From an uncultured Treponema sp. (GTDB lineage: Bacteria > Spirochaetota > Spirochaetia > Treponematales > Treponemataceae), in NCBI GenBank assembly GCA_947165895.1, contig CAMVCB010000005.1, forward strand, positions 1 to 64,000: a stretch of DNA of 64,000 nt, read 5' to 3'. The translations under genes and the position numbers were made by a program. Below, in pieces: positions 41,118-50,460 of the stretch. Below the pieces are notes generated by a model that did no database searches, had not been told where the DNA came from, and saw nothing but the letters and a program-made list of their open reading frames with translations. Position 1 is the stretch's first letter. Every line of letters starts with the position of its first letter.

Positions 41118-42353
41118 TTATTTTATGTTTCCGATAAAGTACTTCTTTTTTCCGCGGCGGAAAATCAGAATCTCGCCTTCAATAGCCATGTCTTTTGTGA
41201 TGACTTTTGCCGGGTCATTGATTACTTCGCCGTTTACGCTGATTGCGTTGCCGCTGATGAACTCGCGGGCCTCGCGTTTTGAAGATGCAATCTTGTTGTT
41301 TACAAGTACGTCTACAAGAGGAAGCTCTTCTGCAAAATCAAAGGAAGGAACGCTCTTCATTCCGGATTTAATGTCTTTTACAGAAAGACCTTTGAAATCT
41401 CCCGCAAACAGCTTCTGGCTTACGTTTACTGCGTTATCAGCTTCTGCCTGACCGTGAATGTCTTTTACAACTTCCCAGGCAAGAGTCTTCTGGGCAATTC
41501 GGGTTTCAGGCGCTGCCTGCTGCTGCTTATAAATATCTTCAATTTCTTCTTTAGAAAGGAAGGTGAATACCTTGAGGTATTCAAGCACCTTAGAATCATC
41601 AGAGTTGATAAGATACTGGTAGATTTCGTAAGGTGAAGTCTTTTCCTTATCAAGCCAGAGGGCATTACCTTCAGATTTACCGAATTTCTTTCCGCTAGGG
41701 TCAAGAATAAGCGGCATTGTGAAGGCGTAAGCAGTCTTATCAAGATTTTTACGGATTAAATCAACGCCGGTTGTAATGTTTCCCCACTGGTCAGAACCCG
41801 CAACCTGCATGATGCAGTTCTTTTCCTGATAGAGGTGCATAAAGTCGTAACCCTGAAGCAGCATGTAAGAGAATTCTGCAAAGGTAATTCCTGTTTCAAG
41901 GCGGCGGCGGATAATATCCTTGTCCAGCATGTAGTTTACGTTGATGTACTTACCGATGTCGCGGAGGAAGTTCAGGAATGTATAATTCTTCATCCAGTCG
42001 TAGTTATCAACAAGCTCTGCTGTCGGAACCAGAGTCTTAATCTGATTTCTGATTCCGTTGATGTTTGCGTTTACTCTTTCTTCGCTGATAATTTCGCGTT
42101 CAGCAGTTGGGCGTGGGTCACCGATTCGGCCGGTTGCACCACCGCACAAAAGAACAGGATGATGACCCGCATTTGCAAGGCGTTTTGCCATACAAAGAGA
42201 AGAGTAGTGTCCTAAATGTAAAGAATCTGCTGTAGGGTCAGTTCCCCAGTAAAAAGAAAATGGGGCTCCGTCCAGAACCTTCTGTAAATCTGCTTCTTCG
42301 CCGGCAACGTCTTTAATAAGACCGCGCCATTTTAAGTCTTCAAAAAGTGTCAT
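41118..42353 (-). CDS. tyrS: Tyrosyl-tRNA synthetase
   Basis: Charges tRNA-Tyr. A 411-residue class I synthetase: the HIGH-type motif is HLGH (46-49), QVAGSDQWGNITTGVDLIRK marks tyrosine and tRNA binding, and the KMSKS-type loop is KFGKSEGN. The last about 65 residues (VDVLVNNKIASSKREAREFISGNAISVNG) are an S4 RNA-binding domain. It follows infA by only 1 nt on the same strand, an unusual pairing that suggests both are made together. No T-box leader was seen. Confidence 0.96.
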   Translation of the reverse strand: MTLFEDLKWRGLIKDVAGEEADLQKVLDGAPFSFYWGTDPTADSLHLGHYSSLCMAKRLANAGHHPVLLCGGATGRIGDPRPTAEREIISEERVNANINGIRNQIKTLVPTAELVDNYDWMKNYTFLNFLRDIGKYINVNYMLDKDIIRRRLETGITFAEFSYMLLQGYDFMHLYQEKNCIMQVAGSDQWGNITTGVDLIRKNLDKTAYAFTMPLILDPSGKKFGKSEGNALWLDKEKTSPYEIYQYLINSDDSKVLEYLKVFTFLSKEEIEDIYKQQQAAPETRIAQKTLAWEVVKDIHGQAEADNAVNVSQKLFAGDFKGLSVKDIKSGMKSVPSFDFAEELPLVDVLVNNKIASSKREAREFISGNAISVNGEVINDPAKVITKDMAIEGEILIFRRGKKKYFIGNIK

Positions 42354-42354
42354 A

Positions 42355-42573
42355 TTATCGCTCGCGGAAAATAATTCGTCCCTTGTTCAAATCGTAAGGA
42401 GAGAGGGCAACTTTTACGCTGTCACCCGGAACAATACGGATGTAGTGCTTTCTCATTTTTCCAGAAAGATGAGCCAGAATAATGTGTCCGTTCTGCAATT
42501 CTACACGGAAAGTTGTGTTAGGTAATGCTTCTTTTACAATTCCTTCAACTTCAATTGCTTCTTCTTTTGCCAT
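42355..42573 (-). CDS. infA: Translation initiation factor IF-1
   Basis: A 72-residue single OB-fold protein that binds the 30S A site during initiation. Typical IF-1 text: [63 protein letters not shown]. Length matches the family exactly. First gene of the infA-tyrS unit, with an SD (AAAGGTAA) before the ATG; it diverges from the DksA-type gene. Confidence 0.96.
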   Translation of the reverse strand: MAKEEAIEVEGIVKEALPNTTFRVELQNGHIILAHLSGKMRKHYIRIVPGDSVKVALSPYDLNKGRIIFRER

Positions 42574-42601
42574 GATTTACCTTTAAAAAAATAGATTAGA
42601 A

Positions 42602-42625
42602 AAAAGTTGTCTTTTCAACTTTTTG
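42602..42625. promoter_or_regulatory. Perfect inverted repeat in the infA / dksA-type divergent region
   Basis: AAAAAGTTG (42602-42610), 6 nt, CAACTTTTT (42617-42625). It lies 29 nt from the infA start, in its 5' UTR or over its promoter. It may be a regulator site, or a weak terminator for reverse transcription. Confidence 0.4.
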
Positions 42626-42684
42626 CGATTATATTAGTATATACAAATCTAAAAATATTGACAACACGAGAAAGTGAGGGGATT

Positions 42685-43041
42685 ATGACTCAGGAATTTA
42701 TCAACGAAATGGAGCAGCTGCTCCGTGAACAGAAGAAAACTATATTGGAATCTCTTGCAAGTCAGAGTGATGAAATGCGCGATTTAGTAAAATCGGTAGA
42801 AAGCGGTGATGAGGCTGACGTTGCGGCAGACGCAATCGACAGAACTCTGCTTACATCTCTCGGCTCTCAGGATGCAAACCGCCTTAAGCTGATTCAGAAC
42901 ACATTTGAACGCATCTCTCAGGGAAAATACGGCTTCTGTGTAGCCTGCGGTAAAGAAATTCCGGAAGAGCGCCTTCGTGCCCTGCCTTATGCCCTTATGT
43001 GCGTAAACTGTGCAAGTGCGGAAGAGCGTCGTAACCGCTAG
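42685..43041 (+). CDS. TraR/DksA-family zinc-finger protein
   Basis: A 118-residue protein of the DksA/TraR family, which bind the RNA polymerase secondary channel, often with ppGpp. A helical coiled-coil arm (1-75) is followed by a four-cysteine zinc finger: C85, C88, C106 and C109 (CVACGKEI ... CVNC). DksA tip residues are not clear (EADVAADAIDR), so it may be a general TraR/YbiI-like relative. ATG 42685 with GTGAGGGG is preferred to an ORF start at 42607. Its stop overlaps the convergent PHP gene by 4 bp. Confidence 0.85.
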   Translation: MTQEFINEMEQLLREQKKTILESLASQSDEMRDLVKSVESGDEADVAADAIDRTLLTSLGSQDANRLKLIQNTFERISQGKYGFCVACGKEIPEERLRALPYALMCVNCASAEERRNR

Positions 43042-43907
43042 ATTTTGATATGTTCAATACGACCGGCTGAAGGGTAGCTTAATTCCTTATAGCCGGTTTT
43101 TTTTGCAGTTTCTGCTGCACGGTCAAAGGCCGCGTCCAGATTTTTTGCATCGTGGGCATCTGAGTTTATGCAGACAGGAACTCCGCGCTCAAATAAAAGA
43201 CCCAGAAAATAATCAGAAGGATAAAGGGCGTCCATATTGCCGCGGGCTATGGCACCTGTATTTATTTCGGCAATTACACCGGCGCGGGCTATGGCATCGG
43301 CTGTAAGCTTAACTTCTTCTTTATAGAAGGAATCATTTTCATTAAAAATGCCAAGGCGGCAGTTTCGCATGCGGATTAAGTCCGGGTGGCCGATAATATC
43401 AAAATTGCCTTTTTCAAGCATGAGGCGTTCGGCTTCAAAGTAGTCGTGAATATAAGAGCGCGAATCAAGGGTAGACCAGTCGCCGTTTCTGGTATAGAAT
43501 TTTGCAATATTTGCGCGGACAGAGTCCGCGCTGTCATCAACCGTAAAATGTCCACCCTCTTTTACAATGTAATGAACCGAGCCAATCAGAAAATCAGGCT
43601 GGAAATCCCTGTAATCAGCATTTTTATCGGGGCAAGTGATGTTTGGAATGTAATCTGCTTCAAAGCCCAGGCTGATTTCTATTTTATCTTTACAGGCTTC
43701 CTTAAGCCTGCGGATTTCTGCACAGTAGGCTTCAACATTGTTTACCGGAATGTGCCAGGAGCTGGAAAAAGGATACATGCAGTGGCTGGAAAATCCCAGA
43801 AGGTCAAAGCCTTTTGCAATTGCCGACTGAACCATTTCTTCTGCGCTGCTTCTGCCGTCGCAAAAAGTGGTGTGGGTGTGAAAGTTTGCTTTTTTAACGC
43901 TTTTCAT
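43038..43907 (-). CDS. PHP-family phosphatase, histidinol-phosphatase HisK/HisJ-like
   Basis: A 289-residue PHP-domain metal hydrolase. The first metal motif is NFHTHTTFCDGRSS (HxH, residue about 9), then GFSSHCMYPF, GFEADYIPN, IGSVHYI, IGHPDLIR and a final NSDAHDAKNL. These match the HisK group that removes phosphate from histidinol phosphate, the penultimate step of histidine synthesis. No his gene is near, so another small phosphoester is possible. Downstream of the two-receiver gene by 3 nt on the same strand. Confidence 0.82.
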   Translation of the reverse strand: MKSVKKANFHTHTTFCDGRSSAEEMVQSAIAKGFDLLGFSSHCMYPFSSSWHIPVNNVEAYCAEIRRLKEACKDKIEISLGFEADYIPNITCPDKNADYRDFQPDFLIGSVHYIVKEGGHFTVDDSADSVRANIAKFYTRNGDWSTLDSRSYIHDYFEAERLMLEKGNFDIIGHPDLIRMRNCRLGIFNENDSFYKEEVKLTADAIARAGVIAEINTGAIARGNMDALYPSDYFLGLLFERGVPVCINSDAHDAKNLDAAFDRAAETAKKTGYKELSYPSAGRIEHIKI

Positions 43908-43910
43908 AAT

Positions 43911-45158
43911 TTATTTACCCAGTAAGGAAAGTGCTTTCTGTACAAGAACCTGAGGCTTCTGAGGCTTTACAAGATAGCTTTTTGCCCCTGAACTTAAAAC
44001 CTTGATGATAAAGTCGCGCTGAAGTCCCTGGGAATAAACAAGAACCGGCGGTGCATCTGGCTCTGTCTGAAGGGCGCGCAGCACGTTGAGGCCGGTCTGG
44101 TCTTTTAAGAGTACATCATGAATTACAAGGTTGAAGTTTTCGCTTTCCCAGGAATTCAAAAAGTCCTGACCTGAAGTATATGGGACGCAGTCTGCCCCGA
44201 TTTCTACAAAGCAGTTTTTAGTTTCGTTGAGGGAGTCCAGATTGTCATCGATGATGGCGATTTTAAGAACCGTTCCTGTTTTCTTGTGTTCTGAAGAATA
44301 GGATGCAGAATCAGAAGAAAATCTTGTATCAATTGAATCATTTTTTTCGTCCAGACCTTCACTTTGAGTAAGAATTTTGTCCGTAATCAAATCAGAAACA
44401 TTTGATGAGCCGGTTGTTTCTACAAGGGAGCTTAAAACCCGGGGAAGGTTTGTTGAAAGTTCAATTTCTGAGTAGTTCTGGTGACCGTCAATAAAATCCC
44501 TCATGTATGGGCTCAGGGAAAGAATTTTTACGTTGGATTTTTTGATTCTTGGGGCGGAAATTACATTATCAATTAAGAATTCAAGATTGTAGCCGTCCAC
44601 AAAACTTAAATCCAGGTTTGTCAGCATGATTACGATTTTTGGAATATCAATATTGTCATGTTCAATCAGCTCAGAAAGCTTATAGCGGAGCAGAGCCAGT
44701 TTTTCGCGGTTTAATCCCAGGGCAAGCTCTATAAAAATTACATCGTTGTTGCGGTGCAAATCCAGCACACAGGGAGAATCGTCCATGGCAAGGGGAGTGT
44801 GAAGAACCTTACCGATTGATTCAAGCAGCATATCAAACTGAATAGGCTTTTCAAAATATTTGATTACGCCGAATTTAGCCAGGGAAGCAATGTATGCCCT
44901 GTCCTGAATTGGTCCTGTGATTATTACAGGAATGCTTGATGTATTTGAATCGGCAGCCTTCTTTTCAAAAAATTCGATTTCTTCCGGCACGCCTATACCC
45001 ATGTCAAAGATAACGAGGTCAGGAAGGTTTGTAATTAATCTTGTAAAGGAATCCTGTCTTTCCTGGGTAAGAACAACTTCTATCTGTTCTTCTGAAAGTT
45101 TCTGTTTTAAGTAGTCACGGAAGAGTGGATTCTCATTTATAATTAAAACCTTTTTCAT
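43911..45158 (-). CDS. Signalling protein with two receiver domains flanking a STAS-like domain
   Basis: A 415-residue cytosolic protein. An N-terminal receiver domain (1-118) has phospho-acceptor Asp52 in VIFDMG and Lys in FEKP. Residues about 130-245 (VIFIELALGLNREKLALLRYKLSEL ... VIMLTNLDLSFVDGYNLEFL) resemble a STAS fold. A Ser/Asp-rich linker (250-295) leads to a C-terminal receiver (298-415) with Asp in LVIHDVLLKDQTG and Lys in YLVKP. There is no DNA-binding or enzymatic output, so it probably relays phosphate or binds partners. No kinase is adjacent. Extended -10 TGATAAACT ends 6 nt before the ATG. Confidence 0.75.
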   Translation of the reverse strand: MKKVLIINENPLFRDYLKQKLSEEQIEVVLTQERQDSFTRLITNLPDLVIFDMGIGVPEEIEFFEKKAADSNTSSIPVIITGPIQDRAYIASLAKFGVIKYFEKPIQFDMLLESIGKVLHTPLAMDDSPCVLDLHRNNDVIFIELALGLNREKLALLRYKLSELIEHDNIDIPKIVIMLTNLDLSFVDGYNLEFLIDNVISAPRIKKSNVKILSLSPYMRDFIDGHQNYSEIELSTNLPRVLSSLVETTGSSNVSDLITDKILTQSEGLDEKNDSIDTRFSSDSASYSSEHKKTGTVLKIAIIDDNLDSLNETKNCFVEIGADCVPYTSGQDFLNSWESENFNLVIHDVLLKDQTGLNVLRALQTEPDAPPVLVYSQGLQRDFIIKVLSSGAKSYLVKPQKPQVLVQKALSLLGK

Positions 45159-45287
45159 ATTATAAGTTTATCATAAAAAAACTTGCCGATAAAGAAGTTT
45201 TTTTATATCTTTAATAGCAAAGAATAAAAATAACGCTGTTCGGCGGGCTCTGCCGGATGGTCGCATATATTTAAGGAGATTACAAAA

Positions 45288-46913
45288 ATGGCTAAACAGT
45301 TATTGTTTAATGAAGATGCACGCAAAAAGCTGCTTTCAGGTGTAGAACAGATTTCTAAAGCTGTTAAAACAACACTTGGTCCTTGCGGACGTATGGTTAT
45401 GATGGACAAAAAATACGGTTCGCCAGTAATCACAAAGGACGGTGTTTCTGTAGCAAAGGAAATTGAACTTGCAGATCCATTTGAAAACATGGGTGCTCAG
45501 TTTGTTCGCGAAGTTGCTTCAAAAACAAATGACGATGCCGGTGACGGTACTACAACTGCAACAGTTCTTTCTTACGCTCTGGTTCGCGAAGGTGTAAAAT
45601 CAGTTGCAGCAGGTATGACTCCAATTGAAATTAAACGCGGTATTGATAAGGCTGTAAAAATTGCCGTTGACGAAATCAAAAAGAACGCAAAACCTGTAAA
45701 GGGCGCTGACGATATTACAAACATCGCTACAATTTCTGCAAACAATGACCCTGAAATCGGTAAAATGCTTGCTGACGCTATCGAAAAGGTAGGAAAAGAC
45801 GGTGTTATCACTGTAGAAGAATCAAAGAACATGGAAATGACTGTTGACACTGTTGAAGGTATGCAGTTTGACCGTGGTTACATTTCATCATACTTTGTAA
45901 CAGACCGCGAACGCATGGAAGCTTCTTTCAGCGACGCAGCTGTTTTGATTTATGACAAGAAGATTTCTGCAATGAAAGACCTTCTTCCAATTCTTGAAAA
46001 GGTTGCAAACGCAGGAAAAGCACTGGTAATCATCTGTGAAGATGTTGACGGTGAAGCTCTTACAACTCTGGTTTTGAACAACATCCGCGGAACAATCAAG
46101 TGCTGTGCCGTTAAGGCTCCTGGCTTTGGTGACCGCCGTAAGGATATGCTGCAGGATATCGCAATTTTGACTGGTGCTACTGTAGTTTCTGAAGAAGTTG
46201 GTCTTAAGCTTGAATCTTGTGGTGAAGAAGTTCTTGGTCAGGCTAAATCAATCAAGATTGACAAAGACAACACTACAATCGTTGGCGGTGCCGGAAATCC
46301 TAAGGCAATCAAAGACCGTGTTGCAGAAATCAAAACTGCTATCGAAAAATCTACTTCAAGCTACGACAAAGAGCAGCTTCAGAAACGTCTTGCTAAACTT
46401 GCAGGCGGAGTTGCTGTAATCAATGTTGGTGCTAACACAGAAACAGAAATGAAGGAAATGAAGTTCCGCGTAGAAGATACAATCGCTGCTACTCGTGCTG
46501 CTCTGGAAGAAGGTATTGTTCCTGGTGGTGGACTTGCTTTGATTGAAGCTTCTAAGGCTCTGGAAACAATCCCTGCTGATTTGACAGAAGATGAAAAAGT
46601 AGGATTCAAGATTGTTCGCCGCGCTCTTGAAGAACCAATCCGCCAGATTGCAGAAAATGCAGGTCTTGACGGTGCAGTAATCGCTGAACGCGCTAAGAAC
46701 GAAAAGAAGGGTGTTGGTTTCAATGCCCGCACAAACGAGTGGGTAAACATGCTCGAAGCCGGAATCATCGACCCAGCTAAGGTTACATGTTCAGCTTTGA
46801 AGAATGCCGCTTCAGTTGCAGGAACACTCCTTACAACAGAATGTGCAATTACAGACATCCCTGAGCCAAAAGCCCCTGCTGCCCCAGCTGCTGACATGGG
46901 CGGAATGTATTAG
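45288..46913 (+). CDS. groL: Chaperonin GroEL
   Basis: A 541-residue 60 kDa chaperonin that folds proteins in its double-ring chamber with GroES. Typical phrases: [44 protein letters not shown] (ATP site), [30 protein letters not shown]. The C terminus ends in a short GGMY rather than a long GGM repeat. groES is not adjacent and no CIRCE (HrcA) site was found in the 128 bp upstream, so heat regulation is not obvious. SD AAGGAG. Strong codon bias. Confidence 0.98.
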   Translation: MAKQLLFNEDARKKLLSGVEQISKAVKTTLGPCGRMVMMDKKYGSPVITKDGVSVAKEIELADPFENMGAQFVREVASKTNDDAGDGTTTATVLSYALVREGVKSVAAGMTPIEIKRGIDKAVKIAVDEIKKNAKPVKGADDITNIATISANNDPEIGKMLADAIEKVGKDGVITVEESKNMEMTVDTVEGMQFDRGYISSYFVTDRERMEASFSDAAVLIYDKKISAMKDLLPILEKVANAGKALVIICEDVDGEALTTLVLNNIRGTIKCCAVKAPGFGDRRKDMLQDIAILTGATVVSEEVGLKLESCGEEVLGQAKSIKIDKDNTTIVGGAGNPKAIKDRVAEIKTAIEKSTSSYDKEQLQKRLAKLAGGVAVINVGANTETEMKEMKFRVEDTIAATRAALEEGIVPGGGLALIEASKALETIPADLTEDEKVGFKIVRRALEEPIRQIAENAGLDGAVIAERAKNEKKGVGFNARTNEWVNMLEAGIIDPAKVTCSALKNAASVAGTLLTTECAITDIPEPKAPAAPAADMGGMY

Positions 46914-46923
46914 TAAATTACCT

Positions 46924-47075
46924 AAAAATGGCTCCCGGTCGTGAAGCATGAGCCAAAACCGCGCGATATCGCGCTACATGCTGATTGTTGCAAAGAAACT
47001 ATAGGATTGACCGCTTTCGCGGTCGCAACAATCAGAATGTTTTTGCCCCACGCTTCACTCCCTCGCGCCAGTTTT
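46924..47075 (+). repeat. Large multi-hairpin intergenic element after groEL
   Basis: About 150 bp of layered inverted repeats: an outer AAAATGGC/GCGCCAGTTTT pair; GTGAAGC (46941-46947)/GCTTCAC (47052-47058); AGCATG/CATGCT around the palindrome GCGCGATATCGCGC; and CTGATTGTTGC (46981-46991)/GCAACAATCAG (47025-47035), 11 bp perfect, enclosing GACCGC/GCGGTC. Ends match the small element at 7218-7274. Could be a folded RNA or a DNA repeat. Confidence 0.7.
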
Positions 47076-47087
47076 ACTTACTTTATA

Positions 47088-47122
47088 AAAGCGACTTGTC
47101 ATCAGGCGGGCCGCTTTTTTTT
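47088..47122 (+). terminator. Terminator of groEL
   Basis: AAAGCG (47088-47093) pairs with CGCTTT (47112-47117), followed by T to 47122; an inner imperfect pairing exists. It ends the groEL transcript after the structured element. Confidence 0.7.
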
Positions 47123-47176
47123 ATCTGTGTCCCATCTGTGGCTAATTTTTTTTCTCTTTTGTGATAGATTATCTAT

Positions 47177-48499
47177 ATGACTTTTAGCGTAAATTTTTCC
47201 AATCCTTTTGTAATTATTTTTCTTTGCGGCAGTCTTGCCACTTTTTTAATCAATCAGTTTCTGGAATTTATTGATTATCGGGCCCGCGTAAAAAACGGCG
47301 GCAAGCTTCCCGAGATTTTGCAGAAAATCCCCCTTTCGGCTCAGACTTTTGATGGTGAAAAGCTGAAAAAAATCTGCGAATATGAAAATGCAAAATATTT
47401 TGCCTGGATACCTTCCTCAATCTGCAGCCTTCTGCTTGAGCTTGCCCTTGTTGTCTTTGGATTTTATCCTTTTGTACTCAACTTTCTGACCGGAATCTTC
47501 GGGCAGCCGTCTGCAATCACAAGCACTTTTACAATTTTCTTTTTATTTATGATAATTGCAGGAATTCCTTCTTCGATTCTGGGACTTCCTTTTTCTCTTT
47601 ACCGGGAGTTTGTCGTAGAAAAGAAATTCGGTTTTTCAAAGATGACCTGGAAGCTCTGGCTTTCTGATATGATTAAGGGGATTTTTGTTTCTCTGATCCT
47701 TTCTGCAATTATTACGATTGCGGCCGCTGTATTTTTTGTAAAGTTCACCGCAAGCTGGTGGGCAATTCTTTCTGCCGTGCTGATTGCCTTCACCTTTATC
47801 ATGCAGATTGTTTATCCGAAATTTATAGCACCTCTTTTCAATAAATTCACACCGCTTGAAGAAGGAGAAGCTAAAGAAAAAATCACTGCTGTTCTGAATA
47901 AGGTGGGCTTTAAAAACGGCGGCCTTTTTGTGATGGATGCATCCCGAAGAAGCGGACATTCAAATGCCTATTTCAGCGGCTTTGGAAAAACAAAAAGAAT
48001 CGTTCTTTACGATACACTCTTAAAATCCCTGACTGCTGATGAGCTTGCGGCAGTTTTGGGACATGAGCTTGGACATTTTAAGCTCCACCACATCACAAAA
48101 CGTCTTTTTGTTATGATTCCGCTGGAGTTTGTTGTTATGTTCCTTTTGTATAAGATTGCAAACTTTACTTCGCTTTATGAAGGCTTCGGCTTTACTTCTG
48201 TTACGGCGCAGAATATTGCAAGTTTCCAGTTTATCGGACTTTTTCTTGCAATGACAATTTATTCTTCTGTAAGTGAAATTCTGTCACCGCTGGTAAACAT
48301 TTCTTCCCGCCGTCAGGAATACCAGGCAGATGCCTTCAGTGCAAAAGTTCTGGAAAATCCTCAGCCTTTAATTACAGGCCTTATCAAGCTGAACAGTGAA
48401 AATCTTTCTGAACTGATTCCGCCAAAGCTTTATGTTTTCTGGAATTATTCGCACCCGACTTTGGTAGAAAGAATTGAGAAACTAGAGGCAAAGCTTTAA
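47177..48499 (+). CDS. M48-family membrane metalloprotease, Ste24/CAAX-protease-like
   Basis: A 440-residue membrane zinc protease. Several hydrophobic segments lie at 5-25, 70-100, 110-140, 165-220 and 310-360. The zinc motif HELGH is at 296-300 (VLGHELGHFKLHH), and the third ligand Glu is in EYQADAFS, with a final SHPTLVERIEKL. This matches the M48A Ste24 layout. In bacteria such enzymes probably degrade misfolded membrane proteins. No Shine-Dalgarno; an extended -10 TGATAGATT ends 6 nt before the ATG. The last 18 bp overlap the convergent gene. Confidence 0.9.
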   Translation: MTFSVNFSNPFVIIFLCGSLATFLINQFLEFIDYRARVKNGGKLPEILQKIPLSAQTFDGEKLKKICEYENAKYFAWIPSSICSLLLELALVVFGFYPFVLNFLTGIFGQPSAITSTFTIFFLFMIIAGIPSSILGLPFSLYREFVVEKKFGFSKMTWKLWLSDMIKGIFVSLILSAIITIAAAVFFVKFTASWWAILSAVLIAFTFIMQIVYPKFIAPLFNKFTPLEEGEAKEKITAVLNKVGFKNGGLFVMDASRRSGHSNAYFSGFGKTKRIVLYDTLLKSLTADELAAVLGHELGHFKLHHITKRLFVMIPLEFVVMFLLYKIANFTSLYEGFGFTSVTAQNIASFQFIGLFLAMTIYSSVSEILSPLVNISSRRQEYQADAFSAKVLENPQPLITGLIKLNSENLSELIPPKLYVFWNYSHPTLVERIEKLEAKL

Positions 48500-49201
48500 G
48501 CCCAGCGAAAAAATTAAAGCCTGGGTGCCTTCTCCGCTGATAAAGGAGCCGGCCGGCAGATAAAGGTTCATGGTAGGGCCGGCTTTCAGGTGGTCTGTAA
48601 AGGTGTAAAGCCAGCTTGCTCCAAGAGAAAAATACAAAAAGCGGGCATTCTGCCAGAACCAGCTGTTGATTTTATCCATGTCGCTGCCGGCAGAACCCGA
48701 ATAGCCGGAATCACTTTCTTTTACCCCGCCCGCAAGAAGGCCAAAGCGCATAAGCAGGGCGAGTCCCGTTGAAATTTGAAAGCGGCTTTTTTCATTTTGT
48801 TTAAGGTTAAAAACCGCCGGGATATTCAAAAGAAAGCTTACAGTCTGAGATGTGCGGTTTTCAATTTCAGCTGGAAGGGCCATGCCGTCGTACCAGAGGT
48901 GATACATCATAAAAAAGCTGAGGGTCGGCTGTATGGCAATAAAGCTTTCTTTTGGCCATAAAAAACCGATTCCAATTGGAAAAATAAGAGGACTTGGTGC
49001 GCTTACGGTTGAGCTTTCGGGATTGATATAAACTGCCGGGGAGAACTCTGCTATAAAATTAATGTTTGAGAAAAAGGATTTTTTTGAAGAATTTGCTGCA
49101 GGCGTCTGCTCAGACTGATTTGCAGCGGCTTCTTCCTGGGCAAAAAGTCCGCCTGATTCAAGAGAAAAAATTACTGCTATGATGAGAAAAAGTTTTTTCA
49201 T
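48482..49201 (-). CDS. Exported beta-barrel-like hypothetical protein
   Basis: A 239-residue protein with a clear signal peptide (to about residue 22, FAQEEAA). A Ser/Ala-rich linker is followed from residue 45 by amphipathic strands with aromatic girdle residues, ending in Leu-Cys-Leu (LIFSLGLKLCL), like an outer-membrane barrel end. I do not recognise a family. Starts at ATG 49201 (a TTG at 49204 is also in frame), with TATAAT 7 nt upstream that overlaps the stop of the lipoprotein gene behind it. Overlaps the M48 gene tail to tail by 18 bp. Confidence 0.6.
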   Translation of the reverse strand: MKKLFLIIAVIFSLESGGLFAQEEAAANQSEQTPAANSSKKSFFSNINFIAEFSPAVYINPESSTVSAPSPLIFPIGIGFLWPKESFIAIQPTLSFFMMYHLWYDGMALPAEIENRTSQTVSFLLNIPAVFNLKQNEKSRFQISTGLALLMRFGLLAGGVKESDSGYSGSAGSDMDKINSWFWQNARFLYFSLGASWLYTFTDHLKAGPTMNLYLPAGSFISGEGTQALIFSLGLKLCL

Positions 49202-49209
49202 CAATAATA

Positions 49210-50460
49210 TTATAACTTAGAATACAAAGTTTTGTTCAAATTTATTTCAACAAAGCCTGCGCGTCCTGTTTTGAAAAAGGAGCTTTCTTCCCAGGCGGCG
49301 TAAAGACTTGTGCCGGAAATTACGAAATCTGAATAAACAAAGTCGTCCGGCAGCTTTGGAAGGCGGATTGCAACGGGCTTTCCTCCCCGGAGAATGTGCT
49401 TGCCGGGAAGGGCCCCTTCCAGAAAGAGGGTGCCGTCTTCAAAAAGGGCTGCGGACCAGGTCTGTGCCAGAATTGCGGTAGCGTATAGCTCGCGGACGGA
49501 AGTTTTTTCGCAGGAGCCGGCATTGTCGCGTGATGGGGAAGATTCCCCTGCCGGAGCCCAGCCGCTTTCGGCTACATTTTTATAATTCCTCCAGGAAGAG
49601 CCGCCTGATTTTTTTACGTCAATCGAAAAGTTTGTTCGCTTTGAAAATCCCGCAAGCATTTTTTTGATTCTTTCCGGCGCATATTTATATTCCAGCTGTT
49701 CTTTTTTTGATCGGAATTCATCCTGATTTGATTCCCACTGAGAAATGTTTGATTTTGCATTTACCGGGCTGAGTGTCAGAAGCGACTGGGTTGGCTTCCA
49801 GTTTATGTAATTGAATTCTGTTTTTGTTTCCGAAATTGTCTTGATGCAGCAGGTCCAGTTGATGCCGTCCCAGTAATAATCGACAACTTCTGAATTTCTG
49901 GCTGCCGTGAGATTATTGCAGTTGATAATGGGGTAGGAGATTTTTGATTCCGGATCAAACTGAATTAAAAAAAGATGCTGGCTTCCTTCCGAACTGTATT
50001 TGTTATCCTTGATAGTGTCGTTAAAAAAAGCGCTTTTAAAAACCGAAAAAATCGGAGTTTCATTCAGAAAAATAAGGTTGCCTGCCGTACGGTCTGTGAA
50101 AATATTTTCATCCTTTGAAAGCTGTTTGTCTTCGCCCTTAAAGCTGATTATTCCCAGCCGGTTGATTACGGCAAAGGCCTGATTTTCGCCTTCGGTTGTG
50201 GCACAATTGGCGCTGGAAATGCGGATTGCCTCGGTCCAGGGAATAAAAGGAACTTCCGGTACATTCTGCACCTTTGAAATCTGACGGAAGCCTTCGCGGG
50301 TAAAATAATACCAGGAATGAGAGCCTTTTGAAGGCTGCATTGAAATTTGCGGAATATTATTGAAGCTTTCATCTGCCGGAAGTGATTTTTTCCCGCAGCC
50401 TGAAAGTGTAAGTGTCAACGTAATTGTAAAAATAGAAAGTAATTTATTCTGGATGCTCAT
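49210..50460 (-). CDS. Hypothetical lipoprotein (416 aa)
   Basis: A predicted lipoprotein with canonical lipobox LSGC (Cys22). The mature part is a beta-rich soluble domain of repeating strand units, for example SHSWYYFTREGFRQI, FAVINRLGIISFKGE, FSVFKSAFFND and TLFLEGALPG, that could be a beta-propeller-like fold. I do not recognise it. It overlaps the upstream lipoprotein gene (50444-51379) by 17 bp and is therefore co-translated; these two and the barrel protein form an envelope group on one strand, likely lineage-specific. Confidence 0.6.
   Translation of the reverse strand: MSIQNKLLSIFTITLTLTLSGCGKKSLPADESFNNIPQISMQPSKGSHSWYYFTREGFRQISKVQNVPEVPFIPWTEAIRISSANCATTEGENQAFAVINRLGIISFKGEDKQLSKDENIFTDRTAGNLIFLNETPIFSVFKSAFFNDTIKDNKYSSEGSQHLFLIQFDPESKISYPIINCNNLTAARNSEVVDYYWDGINWTCCIKTISETKTEFNYINWKPTQSLLTLSPVNAKSNISQWESNQDEFRSKKEQLEYKYAPERIKKMLAGFSKRTNFSIDVKKSGGSSWRNYKNVAESGWAPAGESSPSRDNAGSCEKTSVRELYATAILAQTWSAALFEDGTLFLEGALPGKHILRGGKPVAIRLPKLPDDFVYSDFVISGTSLYAAWEESSFFKTGRAGFVEINLNKTLYSKL

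Noticed and set aside
42354..42373. T-box leader for tyrS
   Set aside because: Only 1 nt separates infA and tyrS, and the infA leader is too short for a T-box.
45160..45287. CIRCE/HrcA operator upstream of groEL
   Set aside because: No TTAGCACTC-N9-GAGTGCTAA or close variant is present.
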